Positions 47,977 through 60,700 are shown, counted from the stretch's first letter. The stretch: DNA of 64,000 bases from Agaricus subrufescens (GCA_029945375.1 CM057057.1:4402001-4466000), one strand, 5' to 3'. The notes: generated by a model not told the origin, from the sequence alone. Numbers and translations: made by a program.

Positions 47977-48473
47977 GATTGTTAGATTCCGCTTCGAGTG
48001 GCGCGTCGAGTAATGCTGGTGGGGCACTCAGGTATGGCGACTACAGTGAGCACAGAGAGACGAGGAGCAGCAGTTTAGAAACTCGATAGAGCGGGGTTGG
48101 AAGGAGACGAAGAGATATGCGATAGGTCTGTTGGAGAGGAAGACCTTGGACGAGGGTTCTTGGAGGTATAGCTGTGGACTGAGGGCTGTTTATATAGCGA
48201 TAGGGGACGCATGTCAGCGGGCATTTTTGCGGTGGTCCTGGCAGGAGAAAGGCATCGGATGGCCCTGGTTCACAAGGCGCAAGTATTTCCATTTGTCGCT
48301 TCGGCCACGGTGGGCACGATGGGTGATGGCGATCTGATAAGTTGTATGAGTTCATAAGCTAGAGCCGACCTGTCCACGGAAGAGACTGATTGTGGATCAC
48401 AGAACGGAATCAGGCCGGCGCTCCGAACCACGTTTCCGGCGTTTAAGCTGGTCGCCGAGCCTGGCCTGATGCG
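47977..48473. promoter_or_regulatory. divergent promoter region, F-box gene / ALG10
   Basis: About 500 bases between two start codons. On the minus strand a TATATAAAC sequence (about 48188-48196) is a TATA-box candidate for the F-box gene, some 210 nt upstream of its ATG. A GGCGATC-type GC-rich segment precedes ALG10. No other gene seen. Confidence 0.35.
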
Positions 48474-50431
48474 ATGGCGGCGTCTGTTCCCGACTTGGCA
48501 AGCTATCTCTCCCCGCTCGCTCCCGTCCATCGCGAAATGTCCACCGCCCACCTGGTCTTCTGCGCCGCAGCAGTCATCGTTCTCAAGGAACTCAATGCAG
48601 TCGTCTACGCGCCATACATGGTATGCTACGTGCCACATTTTATTAATATTCTCGCTCACTCGATTTTGCCTGTCTCTAGGACGAGCCATTTCACATTCCA
48701 CAGGCTCAGGCATACTGTCGCGGCGATTTTACAACCTGGGACCCGAAAATCACCACTCCTCCTGGACTGTGAGTATTTCACCCGCACCACGTCATTCCCC
48801 GTGGCTTCTTGCCTGCAGCTTGCATGCCCATTTGCTCCCCAACTACATTACACCCTCCCTCCGTTGTCACAATGAACTGCTTTACTGAAACGATGTGCAT
48901 TAGCTACATCATGTCCATATTGCTGAAACAAGTTTTCCTATTCAAGTGCAATACGTCTATGCTCCGTTTAACCACACTCCTGTCTTTACTTGCTCTACCT
49001 CTCGCGTTATCGCGTCTCATCTGCTATCACAAGCGAGCGAGAACGCCTGCGTCGATCATGCAACCAGTTCCTGAAGCTACTGTGCTTGCAACCTTCCCCA
49101 TAGTCTGGTTTTTTGGTTTTTTATACTACACGGACGTTCCGAGCACATTATTTGTGGTTCTAACAACCGTTTTCGCCATGCAAGAGCGGCATTGGTTAGC
49201 CGCAATGGTGGGTTCTTCATCTTGGCGATTCTGTTGCATATCGAGTGAAGGGTTCTAGTTAGGATTGATCAGCTGCACCTTCAGACAGAATAATATCGTC
49301 TGGGTAATGTACGCGTTTGCTGTGAGCCAGCTCGCGTATCTACACTCTAGGCGCGTAGCCCGGAATCCTCCTCCCGCGATACTGCATGATCCTCCAGCTC
49401 TACAAGCCTCTGTGGGTGAGCGATTGCTTCAAATGGCTCTTCGCACCGACGAAGCTTAATCGGACGGTTTAGCCGATATGTTTCGATCCATATGGAGCCT
49501 TTCGGGCGTCATCTCGGAATTATCTTCATCCTTTGGACCATATATGCTCGTTCTTCTTGCGTTCGGTGGCTTTATATTCTGGAATGGAGGAATTGTGCTT
49601 GGTACGTGCACCATTTTGTCGGGGATCGAGGCTTGCAGGTGGAAGATTAATGGTTAATTACTAGGAGATAAGTCGAACCACACTCCAGTTCTCCACATTC
49701 CGCAGTTGTACTATTTTGTTACATCGGCAACCTTTTTTGGATGGCCTGTGCTTCTGGACGGGTTCCAAGGCGTCCAGATGCTGACTAGTGATGTTTGGAA
49801 GCGCATGTTCGGTGATAAAATGTTTGTGTCCATTCCAGATCTCTCGCCAGGTGTTTTACTCAACTGCCTTGTACAGACGTGTCTCAATAACTGTTACCGT
49901 TTTGGGTATCATGGGCATCACCGTTAAACTTTTCACGCAAGCTCTATGTTTACCCCGGAATGACAATGATTTGCTGATGCACTAACGTTTCTAGGATTCA
50001 TCATCCTTTCCTGCTAGCTGATAACAGACATTACACGTTCTACATATGGAGAAGAATATACATGTTTCACCCCCTGGTACCATATCTCCTTCTACCCGTG
50101 TACCTTACTTGCGCGTGGGCATGGTTCGTGCGTGTTGGTACGTTGTTCCTAGTCCACAAACCCCTGGATATGGACTGATCGACATCCAGGCCGTAGTCAG
50201 ACGCTTCTGCAGACGCTTCTGATACCCGTCCTGACCGTTCCCACTCTTCTTCCAACGCCGCTACTGGAACCTCGTTATTTTTTGATACCGTATATACTAC
50301 TCCGGGCGCAGATACCGGATGTTTCTAGGCGAACACTGATGGTGGAAGGGGTCTGGTATGCTCTCATTAACGGAGCAACGATGGGTGTCTTCTTATATTA
50401 CCCCAGAGGCGATGTACGATTCATGTGGTAG
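48474..50431 (+). CDS. ALG10: alpha-1,2-glucosyltransferase ALG10 (Die2 family)
   Basis: ER membrane enzyme adding the third, terminal glucose to the dolichol-linked oligosaccharide for N-glycosylation. Nine exons: 48474-48620, 48680-48768, 48904-49207, 49259-49415, 49473-49601, 49665-49792, 49851-49936, 49995-50137, 50190-50431, giving 474 residues. Signatures: [33 protein letters not shown] (catalytic Asp/His region), [32 protein letters not shown] and [13 protein letters not shown]. Many hydrophobic helices are visible. The seventh intron begins GCAAGC (GC-AG type), needed to keep frame; the sixth uses a GTTTGG donor and is the least certain border. The third exon is preceded by a 135-nt intron, the longest in this gene. 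Confidence 0.92.
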
Positions 50432-50662
50432 ACTACCGGGTCCGTCGAGACTCGAGAGTGTAGAGCGCCGGGTCTGGTGATAGGAAATGCGGGTCACGGG
50501 ACTGTCAACAGACGCAAACAACGCGACGTGAAGTGGGAACGGGATTTTACGAAATTGAATACTTGAACATTGAACGCGAGAGCCGGCCTCGACGCTGCTG
50601 CGCTTCATAGACGCCAGACACTACACGCGGCGACCGTGCACGACCCCCATCAGACGTTTCCC

Positions 50663-52714
50663 ATGCCGGGTGTACTAGCAGTCCACAGCCCAAAGACCAA
50701 GCCGGTCACCAGAAGGGCCTCCATCAGACAGTCTCTCAACCTTGCCTCCGTTAGCAGAGCCTTTGCGGACGTCATAAACAAGGACAAGGATATTAAAGAC
50801 CCCGAAAAGCCACCAAAGAAGGCCAAAGGTTCTCGTCACCTCAGCGCCGAGGAGCTTCAAACCAAACCTGCCGCTCCCCGCGCGTCTATGGCTGATCAGA
50901 GGTCTTCATCTCAGGCCACTAACAGGACGGCTACTCCAGAATCAAAGGGCAGTACTCGCGGGCGAGTATCGAAGAGCAAAACTCCTCCGGTCGAACCGCC
51001 TCCTAGACCTGAGTCAGCTGGTCTCATGCCCAAGCCAGGCGTCACCACTAGAGCTGCTGCTCGTCGGGCAAAGACACAGTCTATAACTGCCTCATCGCTG
51101 CCCAAGTATCGTCCTAAGTCTGCCGCTTCTGAGACCGCTAAACCTCCCTCACCGGTAAATGTCCGTGCTGGCACTCGCCGTCGGTTTAGTGGCTCTGATG
51201 AGGACGACAAGGCGGACAAGCATAAATCTAGTACCCCGACTACCGTTTCCTCCTCAGACAAGGGTGTTCGACCGATAAGCCCTCTGCCGCAGCGGGCCGC
51301 ATTGAAAGCATTAAACACAACTTCATCCTCCACGCCCCCGACACCCACCAAGATTTCCACGGGTGCCCCTGGTTCTTGCCGGGGCTCCCCAACACGGCCT
51401 ACCAAGACATCTAAAACTTCTGCGTCTGCTTCTGCGGTTTCTCGTTCTTCTCCGACGTCTGCGAACCCTCATCCATCCTCATGCTCATCATCCATCTCTA
51501 CTACCCCACAGACCCCGAAAGCACCAGTTGCTAAAGCTAGCCTTCGTCATAAAGTACATGATAAATCACAAAGATCCTCCCCATCTCCGACACCTACTGC
51601 TCGTCATACCCGGTCACAGTCCAAGTCGATTGGTGCATCTACCAGGAACATGTCCCGCATTTCGGGACGTGTTAACGAGGATGAAGATCAGGCCGAATTG
51701 GAAGACGTCGAACTTCTTCTTGCACCTGTCGCAAGAATAAGTGCTGCGACACCTGCGATGCCCAGGATTCAGAAATCACGATCTCGTAAACCCCCTGCAT
51801 TGCAGCCCAAAACACCAGTTCGTACAGCTGGCCAACCACCAGATCGATCGAACATGTCATACCTATCCCCAGTGCCCCCTGGTGACGGAGGATCCAATCA
51901 ATTACGAGTTCCTCAATCGGTCGCAACTGGTCGTAGCTTTGGTCGGAGTTCCATCATGTCCTGGGAACAATTAGCGTCCGAGGCGTCGAAGAATCTAGGA
52001 GAAGATGAACTTGGCAAGATGCTTAATGACATACCGGCGCCTTTCTCCGCCGCGACATCTCCCGTACTCAGTCCAATGTTGGATATTCCAGAGAGCCCCT
52101 CCCTGAGCGCGTTTGACTCTCCGGGTGGATATGGATCAATTTCTCAGGTCTTATTACCAGACGTAACGCCTTCACCTGCCGTTCACCGATACAGTCTACC
52201 TCCATCTGAAACTGATACAACCAATTCACCGGTTGTTACACTCCTCCGCCTCCAACTTGCGCAAGCCGAAAGCATGGCAAAGGAGCGGTTGATGCAGATG
52301 CAAGCAATGGAAGAGGAGATCCACTATATGAAAGAGAACCACATGAAACAAATGAAAGAAGAAACTTCGAAGTACGTGGCCCGCCTCGAGGTAACAGAGC
52401 GTCGTGGAGAGGAAAGGGCAGCGTACGCTGCATCTTTGGAAGATCAGCTCAGACATGCAGTAGCCAAGCGAGAACGGGCGATAGAAGAGGCGAAGAGAGA
52501 GAGTGAAGAGGCCGTTAGGAAGTCCTACGACCTCAAGAGAAGACGAGAGAGGGCTTTGCTTGAAGCAAAGGTTGCAGCGGGTCTGAGTGCCTCGAATTGG
52601 TCAAACGTTAAAGATCTGACACAGGTTGAACTTGACGCTGTACAAGGTGATCGTGCTATGTTATCTATTCTTTTGATGGAGCTCGACAGACTGGGCCGGG
52701 TAATTTCGATGTGA
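50663..52714 (+). CDS. uncharacterised disordered protein with C-terminal coiled coil, intronless
   Basis: Not recognised. A single exon of 683 residues starting at the first in-frame ATG (MPGVLAVHSPK); an in-frame stop lies just upstream at about 50564. The first 430 residues are low-complexity Ser/Pro/Thr/Lys/Arg with many SP and TP dipeptides (e.g. SSSTPPTPTKISTGAPGS, RSSPSPTPTARH) suited to CDK or MAPK phosphorylation. Around 440-470 is a short more ordered motif (SIMSWEQLASEASKNLGEDE). From about 530 to 650 a long charged coiled coil is seen (LRLQLAQAESMAKERLMQMQ, RHAVAKRERAIEEAKRESEE). It ends SILLMELDRLGRVISM. The composition suggests a cytoskeletal or mitotic scaffold, which is inference only. 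It lies between ALG10 and KNL1. Confidence 0.85.
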   Translation: MPGVLAVHSPKTKPVTRRASIRQSLNLASVSRAFADVINKDKDIKDPEKPPKKAKGSRHLSAEELQTKPAAPRASMADQRSSSQATNRTATPESKGSTRGRVSKSKTPPVEPPPRPESAGLMPKPGVTTRAAARRAKTQSITASSLPKYRPKSAASETAKPPSPVNVRAGTRRRFSGSDEDDKADKHKSSTPTTVSSSDKGVRPISPLPQRAALKALNTTSSSTPPTPTKISTGAPGSCRGSPTRPTKTSKTSASASAVSRSSPTSANPHPSSCSSSISTTPQTPKAPVAKASLRHKVHDKSQRSSPSPTPTARHTRSQSKSIGASTRNMSRISGRVNEDEDQAELEDVELLLAPVARISAATPAMPRIQKSRSRKPPALQPKTPVRTAGQPPDRSNMSYLSPVPPGDGGSNQLRVPQSVATGRSFGRSSIMSWEQLASEASKNLGEDELGKMLNDIPAPFSAATSPVLSPMLDIPESPSLSAFDSPGGYGSISQVLLPDVTPSPAVHRYSLPPSETDTTNSPVVTLLRLQLAQAESMAKERLMQMQAMEEEIHYMKENHMKQMKEETSKYVARLEVTERRGEERAAYAASLEDQLRHAVAKRERAIEEAKRESEEAVRKSYDLKRRRERALLEAKVAAGLSASNWSNVKDLTQVELDAVQGDRAMLSILLMELDRLGRVISM

Positions 52715-53359
52715 ATCATTAATCACGAGTGTAAGTTGATGATGTTAACTAGGATTTGAACAATTAATCTAATCATTCCAAAGCAGTTAAAACTATTTTC
52801 GTTCGTAATCATTCTATTACACAGCCTTGAATTGTATCATATCTTTCACTCTCATAACGTTTGATGCTGGATATGTATTTCGTTCTTTTTTTTCGATGTG
52901 CGCAACATTTCTAAGTAGTACTCTTGTTTTCTGGCCATTTATTTACGAAATCCTCATGATCCATGAATCTTTAAGGAATTATACCATTGTTTCGAGTATC
53001 TTGCAAGGAACCCGTAATAAAACGTACATCGACTCATCGTCATTGTTACGGTCTCCTGGGTTAAGTCACGAAACAGGGCATATCCAGAAATTCATCGTCA
53101 ATACCACTCTTATACCACTCAGCTTGACTTACAACCTTCACACGTATTTGTTAGTTTGGCTACTATTCCACGCCATAATCAATAATGCAATAAGTATACA
53201 ACATCCCATACAATATCCTATGTGACATAACTAGATCGTTGAAATAAACAGTTCTTCTAAGGCTTGGGTACGACAACTGCTTGACATCCTTCGAAAACCA
53301 TAAGCCGGACATGAAAATCCCAACATTTCGTCAAAACTCACATAAATCGGGCAATAATT
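52715..53359. other. AT-rich intergenic, convergent gene ends
   Basis: About 645 bases between the coiled-coil gene and the KNL1 stop, noticeably AT-rich. A hydrophobic open frame (52827-53225, TTG start) has no family resemblance and its bias fits AT-rich 3' UTR sequence. Probably non-coding. Confidence 0.4.
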
Positions 53360-56300
53360 TCATTGATTGTAAACCTCTTCGGCTTCGATACAGGCGTCCA
53401 AAAGGCAGGCGTAATTTTCTGCTGCGGTTGCTTGGCTGAGGCGCTCCGATACGGCTTTTGCGATTGTGGATTGCCTGGATAAAGGAGGGTTATAAGTTAC
53501 GCATACATGGGTCCTCCAATATGTTCGCTTACTCTACAGGTCCATAGCCGACAGTAAGATCAGATGTCAGAAGACTGACGGACATGGGCCATTTGGAAAA
53601 GACGTCGGGGGTAAAGTTGAAGGTCACAAAGACTTTAGCTTTCTTTGATGGGATCATTACTTTGGCCTTCACTTTAAATCCGGGCATGCCGTCCACATCT
53701 ATGGGTAGGAACTCGATCGGATATTTGATGGAAACTAGCCTGAGCTGCGCGCGTAGTTGAGAGCAACATGACCAATATCCGCACAGCATTTGCAGAATCT
53801 GATGCGTAGTTAATATGGAACTCATGGAAAAAGCATGGGAACGGACCATTTTGCATGATTTAGGATTTGAGCGATGTACCAACATTTTCGCCGCTTGAAG
53901 AGTAATGTTGGTGAATTGAGGGAAGTCATCTCTGGATGCTATCGCATCAGCGACAGGACTTATCTCCACGTTTGAAGTTAGAGGAAGATAGCGGTTGCAA
54001 GGTATTGAGACTTTGTATTGAGAGGCATAGATATATTCGAATAGACTTTCGTCAACTCGCGTAACACGGAATCGATGGAAGTTTTCAAGGGCCTCGAGTT
54101 CACCTATGTGTAACCTGAGTTTTGTCTGATGGGGAACAATAGAAGCACAAACCTCGCAGTCTGAAAACCTCTGTGCGTGTGCTATTCTCCTTCAGTTCAA
54201 GGAAATGTTGCGCTTTGGCATAGGCATCCGCCTCTTCCTGTTTGCTAACGGTAATCTCTTGCAGTCGACCCCGTAGGTAATTAAGTTGCTCAGTTTGCTC
54301 TGATAACTCTGCACGCAACGCTACCACTTCAAAGCTGAGCCCACTGTCAGTACAATGACGCCATAGCATAGTAAATGCTCACTTTTGTTCCGCGATAGAA
54401 TCCTTCAAATCATTGAGATAGTTCTGATCGCTAGCCTCGATTTCCGCTACTTCCGCTTGCTCGTGCTCGAGTTCCTGCAAAAGTTCATCGTACTCCTTCT
54501 CCAACGCCGACACAAGTTCTTCACCAGACTTCATAAGGGGTTCCAAGCTTTTGGCATCCTAAAAAATCAGTCAAGGGGCGTCTGGTATAAAGCATAAACC
54601 GGCTCACAGACTGAAGATCCTTGAATGTTTGCTCTGCGGTTTCGTATAGTCCCTCTATCCATTTGAGCTTCCAATCGTACCAGTCAGATTTTGCTTGGCC
54701 TCTGGCATTAGTCCGAATGAAGTTCAATTGGTGCTATACGCAACGGTCAAATGAGCAACCATACCCAGAATTTATAGATCGCACGCACCAGCAGCTCAGC
54801 TTGACCCTCTTCATCTGCACGCATATATTCAACAAACAACTCCGGAGTGACCTTTGCAGCCTCCTCCTCAGCCTGGGCAAAGTCGGCTTTACTCCTAGCC
54901 ATCCAACCTTCCAGATCTTTTGAAACTTTCGTAAACAAACTTAATTGAGGAACATCGATCCCCATCGCGGGATAATATTCCGAGAGGGGAATATCTGCTG
55001 GGTTGCGAGATGTACGAGAGCCGGAGTGGGGATAAACAGAGCGTCGGGGAGTTGTCAGTTCATCCATAAATTTAATGCCAGTCATTGAAAAGAATTGCTC
55101 AATAGATATCGAGGGCTAATAATAATACCTTGTCAGGTTCGAGTCATCAACACGAAAAGAAGGCTCACGAAATCTTCCGCAGGCGGAGTCTGCGGCGGTT
55201 CAGCACCTGATTTACTCGTGGTCTCTGGGAGGTCGTTCCCTTCCTCCCTATCACCAGTCGTAGGCGGCGTCCACCCAAGAGGTATTGTCGCAGGTTTCGA
55301 TGAGACATCAGGGACCGGGACGGACGCAGCATCAGGATCATTTATAGGTGGCGACACCGGTTCTTGCCTGGCCTCGTCGAGCTGAGATTCTTCAGCTGGT
55401 AGCACTATTTTGGGCACTGCGGGGGCGGGAACATTTCTATCAAAACTCGCCGAGTCCGCTGGCTGCACGGATCCCAAACTAAGACGTCCTCGATGAGAAG
55501 TTTCTTGATGAGAGGAAGGCGTAGGAGTCAGACTTCTGCCACGACCATCTGTTGGTACAGACAAAACATTCCCAAGGCTCTTTCTTTGTGCAAAATAGCC
55601 GGATTGTCGTTTTGGGGGTGCAGGTAATGCGTTTGTGTTTTTTCGGGAGTTATTCTTTCCAGGAGATGGAGCTGTTCTTTTGTTTGGTGAGGGAGCTACA
55701 GTCGACCCAGGTCCGAGACTTCGTCGTTTGGCTGGACTCGAGCGCGCAGAATCAGGGGCACCATCCTGCATGACGGAGAAGCGTCGTTTATTGGTTGAGC
55801 CATTCACTGGAGTTGATGGAGCGGATAGTTTTTTGGGGGAGGGTTTCGTCACTGGAGGAGCAAATGCAGCAGAAAACGAGGGTTTAGGCTTGGGTTTGAC
55901 AGGCGAGATGGGTCTAGCCGGCGACTTTGGAGGTTGAGTCGCCGCGGAATTTGGGGCTGACGAAGGAGGAACGAGTTTGAATACCGGAGATCTTGGGAGT
56001 TGCTCTGTTCCAGTTGCCACAGTCGTTAAAGGAGGATTCAAAAATTGTTGACGGAAGTTAGTTTCATTTGTCAGAGGCTGGAATACCGGAGGCCTCGGTG
56101 CCTCAACACGTTCAGATTCAGGTGTTTCCGGGAAATCAGGTAAATCATCGGGTAACTCAGGCGTAAGCTTGTCGTTCTGTATTGGCGGAGCAGTTGATTG
56201 TCGCGGGGTCGACGAAGACAGGGGTACAATAGATCCATAGACTCCTGATTCGTCCATCATCGAGTCCTGAAAGCCAAGACTAATCCCAGAGATTCTGCCA

Positions 56301-57612
56301 AGGCTAAGGCGACCGACGACCTTGCTAACATTGAGGGTTTCATTGCCTTCCTCAGGGTCTCCATTTGAGTCGTCATCCGAACTTGAGAATGAATCGGCGT
56401 GACTCGCGAAATTCCCCCCGGCGGTGGTAATGTCCATATCCTCTGCTGTGTCTTCTGTACGTTCTCCCAGAGAATCTCTGGCGCGCATAAGCCGAGCCAT
56501 GGCATCATTTAAATCCATCCCCTGTTGGCTGTCTGCAACCTGGATATCATCTTCAGACGATGCTTCTGGTTCGTGAGGCATGTCACCAGAATGTGTGACC
56601 TGGCGCAGGGCGAGCCATACAGGATCTTCCGTCGCAGGATTAAGGGATTGACCCATGGGAACGGTAAATTCCATTCCCTCCTGACTGTTTTCAACCTCTG
56701 ATTGTGCTTGCGAATCACCTTCAAGCATCGATTGAGTTTGGTCACCGTCACGGTCATCATCGTCATCGCCGTCGTCGTCGTCGGAAGGTATTGCGTCATC
56801 TGAGGGGAACACAATTGAATCTCGTACCCGTATTGGTGCGAAAGGCTGTCGCCCCGATAGAGACCGCCTGTTAGCTAAATTTCCCCGCAGTGCCTGGGTC
56901 ACTTCCATGTCCTCATTTCCATCTAAATCCATCTCCTCTTCCATCAGGGCAGAACCCTCCCCACTGTTCAAAAAGGCTCCAGGATTGGCCGAAGTCATAT
57001 CCATGTCTTCACTTCCTGCTATAGAGAAACGCGCTGAGCTCTGTCGATTGCTTCGAGGATAGTCGTTTTCATTGGAAAGAGTTGGCGGGCCAGCTTCTGG
57101 AGAAGAAGACGGAATAGGTGATGATTGAGGAGAGCCAGTGCTGTTGGTATTATCGGGGTTGGGCGTTTGGAAAAGGCGCACTTGTGCATGCTCAGCAAAG
57201 CTGACTCTGCGACCAAGAGATTTGCGAGAAGCATTATCATGTAAGCGAGCCCGGTAGTCAAGAGTGAGATCCATTGATTCTGTGACATTGCTATCGTCCT
57301 GCAGCGACGACTGCGAATTTGAGGGCTGCGAAGACTGCTGGTACTGTTCCTCCGTATTGATTATTGAAGTTGCCTTCAAAATGCTTTTCCTTGGAACCTA
57401 AGCATAGCTGCTGAGGAACAAATGATTGAGTAGCAAAGATAACGAGTTCCTACAAGAGATCTGCGAGCTTTTGCGAGAATGCTCAAACGTTCCCCAGGGA
57501 CTATGCTGTGTGCTCGTCGCTTACTAGCTGGAGCAGCGAGAGCTTTCTGGTTTTGTGTTGGTGCGGCAATTGAACGTCGCCGCTTTGAAGTATCGTCCTT
57601 GGTGACAGCCAT
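53360..57612 (-). CDS. kinetochore scaffold Spc105/Spc7/KNL1
   Basis: Outer-kinetochore scaffold of the KMN network; recruits Bub1/Bub3 and protein phosphatase 1. Nine exons: 57612-57454, 57397-55169, 55115-54789, 54733-54608, 54558-54383, 54334-54153, 54103-53880, 53798-53533, 53474-53360, about 1267 residues. Both PP1 docking motifs are present: SILK (residues 58-61, RKSILK) and RVSF (117-120, GRRVSFAEH). MELT-like Bub3 sites recur: MDLT (near 95), MDMT, MEVT, MEFT, MDIT. The middle is disordered and acidic. The C-terminal Spc7 domain starts ISIEQFFSMTGIKFMDELTT, then a long coiled coil (QELEHEQAEVAEIEASDQNY) and a terminal RWD-like region (FKVKAKVMIPSKK). Gene layout and motif order fit Spc7/KNL1 closely. 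Confidence 0.93.
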
Positions 57613-57777
57613 GGTAGAGACAAGAAGATAACGAGACGCGACTAACGCGCTGCAATTCAAAATTCACGTGATCGCATTCGGTTTGCTTGATGCACGTGAA
57701 GATCATCTGACTTTCAGCTGCCTCGCGTTTCCTTCGCGGTTCATATATTGCGACCACAGTTCTCTCACTGATCTCCG
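57613..57777. promoter_or_regulatory. shared divergent promoter, KNL1 / kinesin-6
   Basis: Only 165 bp separate the two start codons. It contains two CACGTG palindromes (57665-57670 and 57693-57698) spaced 22 bp apart. No clear TATA box. Two mitotic genes sharing this short region suggests joint cell-cycle control. Confidence 0.5.
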
Positions 57778-60700
57778 ATGGCTAATACGACTACCGGAAA
57801 GGTTACACGAGCGTCCGTGCGCAGTAAGGCTGGAGCTACTATACCACCTGCTTCTGCTCCAACCAAGATCACACGAACAGCGAGCAAGCCCCCATCGGGG
57901 ACCTCGTCCGTACCCGCGGCGACAAAACGTACCACGGCTACGAGGAAACCGCTCAGCAGCCGCGATAACTCGATCAACTCCTTAGATAATGCCTCTAAGC
58001 CGAAATCGAAGCCAGTCTCGACACGCAGGCCTGCGAAAGCCGAGGTCATGCCAATTCCGGATCGTGAACCTATCATGGTACAGTGTTCGCACTTCCCATG
58101 GAAGATCGTTATTCACAAGTATTGTGTAGGCTTATCTTCGAATTCGACCACATCGTGGTGATGAGGCGATGACTTCCACGCCTTACTTGACTCCCCTTTC
58201 TGATACAACTGTTGAAATGACGGAACCTCAGGACAACGCGACGTCTAATAAAGCCTGGTTCCGCACCTCTGCAATTGCTGGATCCTCCCTCTATACTTTT
58301 TCTCACATCTTTCGGCCAGAAACGACACAATCAGACTTTTTCACAAAGACCACACTCCCCCTCGTCCAAGACGCCCTTCAAGGGCAAAATGGACTATTAT
58401 TCACATATGGCGTTACCAACTCTGGTAAAACGTATACTGTTCAGGGAGGCAATACACCAGGCTCGGCTGGAATAATACCGAGGACCCTCGACGTAATCTT
58501 TAATAGCATTGATGGGCTGCAAGGTGACGGTAAAGTGAGCGCAGCATATCTGACACTGTCATCAGAGTGTTTACTTTTTGAGCAATAGTATCGCCCCGTA
58601 CGTCTATATGGCATTGAGCCATCTGACTCAAACGACACGAACCTTCCTCGACCTTCCACCGAACCTGGCCTCGCTGAAGTTATCGGCCAGTTGGACTCGG
58701 ACACCAGTACCGAAGTCGACTCGGGTATTGATTCAACGGTCGTCAAAGTGGACCGAAACTATGAATACACCGTCTGGATTTCTTATGTTGAAGTCTACAA
58801 TGAAAAGGTATACGACTTGCTTGACTCAATCAAAGATGATACTAGCCGGAAACCCACTTCACTATCGCCCACAGACCCAAAGCTGCTTTTGACCCGAAAA
58901 GCACTTTCTCTCCGACCCTCTCCCGCCTCTGATAATGAGGAAGCCGAATTTCACGGTAAATATATCGCTGGGCTTCGTCAGTTCCGTGTTACAAGTGCAG
59001 CCCAAGCCAAGTCAATCGTAAAGCTTGGTCAACTACATCGTCGAGTGTTTGGAACCTTAGCCAACCACCAAAGCAGCCGAAGTCACGGGATGGTGATCAT
59101 CAAAATTGTTAGAGGACATAAAGGAGAGAGAAATGTAAGTGGGCCTGATAGTACGAGGCTATAAGTTATTGAACAATCGTTACAGGATCCAAGTTCCCTT
59201 CAAGTATCGCGTCTCACACTTGTTGACCTCGCGGGCTCAGAACGTACAAAACACACACATACTACAGGCGAACGACTGAAAGAGGCTGGCAATATCAATA
59301 AATCATTAATGGTCCTGGGCCAATGTATGGAAGTGATGCGCTCAAATCAGAAGAAACTTGCCTCTAGTCTGGCGCTTGAGGGTTTTGGTAAAGAGGGTCG
59401 AATGGACACTCGAGATGTCCGTAAAGCGTTACCTGTCATCCCGTTCCGCCATAGCAAACTTACAGAGTGTCTCATGGACTATTTCTGTGGAGAAGGTCGG
59501 GCGGTAGGTTAAGTTCCTTTTCCATGACGAATTGCTCAAATGTTCTTTTTTATAGGTCATGATTGTGAATGTCAATCCATATGATACAGGCTACGACGAA
59601 AACTCTCATGTGATGAAGTTTTCTGCTCTGGCAAGAGAAGTATATATAGCAAATGCCCCCGCCCCAGTGCAAAAAGTGCCCTCAACAGGTCCAGGGAAAT
59701 CCCTCGTGCAGAAGATCAAAGAAATGAATCCTGTGGCAGGCAAAGGTTCAGATGTCAGCCTTAATCCGTTCCGACGAAAGGTTACTATTACAATGGGAAA
59801 GAAGAATGAGGCCGTATTAGAGGTACTAGAAGGTACTTACATCAGTCATCTGCTTGAACACCTTATTTATAATCCTACCAGAGGATGAATCTAAAGAAGA
59901 GATGGATGACAATGATGAGCCTCTCGACCCCCTTATTGACGCCCTATTCGACGAGGTAGAAAGCCTCAGAATGCAGGTAAGTCATATACGAGATGGATGT
60001 GCGGCTACATTGGCTTATATTACCACCTAGCTATTTGATGCGGAAATGAGATGTGCAATCATAGAAGCAGAGACGCGCGAGGAAGTTATGCGAGAGATGG
60101 AAGAACGTATGAGGACGATGGAGGAGAAATACTCGCGTCGCCTCATGAGCCAGGTAAAAAAAAAGAAAGTCTCAGTTTATTGAATGTCAGACTGACCCTA
60201 TACCCTACAGCTGGAACAGAACGAGCTTAAGACTGATGCAAAAATTGATTTGTTACATAAAGCGGGTTTGTTTGGTAGCCCGATGAAACTGCCGCGACAT
60301 TCCATACCAACTTTTTCGGATGAGGAGGAAGATGAGGAGGCAGCAGACGTCGAGATGAGCCTGGTACGTTCTCAGCTCCGCATAGTTTTATTGCCTCCGT
60401 CTTATCGATCATCTGCAGCTTGAGGATGATGAAAGGTATGAGGATGAAGAAATGTCCCTCGCATCTCCGCTAGCTGGAAGACCTTTTATCAAACATAGCC
60501 CATTAAAAAACGAGAGCAGGTATTCCAAGGTAGCGAACTATCCTGAGCAGGATGACGCCGCTATGAGCGATTTGACGGAGACTGAGACTGAAAAAGAAAC
60601 TGAAACGCTTGGGGTCATTGAAGACGAGACAGAAGACGAAGACGAAGACGACTACGTAGATGATGGTGGTGACGATGACTATGAAGATGAAGACTATGAA

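Noticed and set aside
52827..53225. Hydrophobic 132-codon plus-strand frame
   Set aside because: TTG start and AT-driven composition in a 3' UTR-like spacer.
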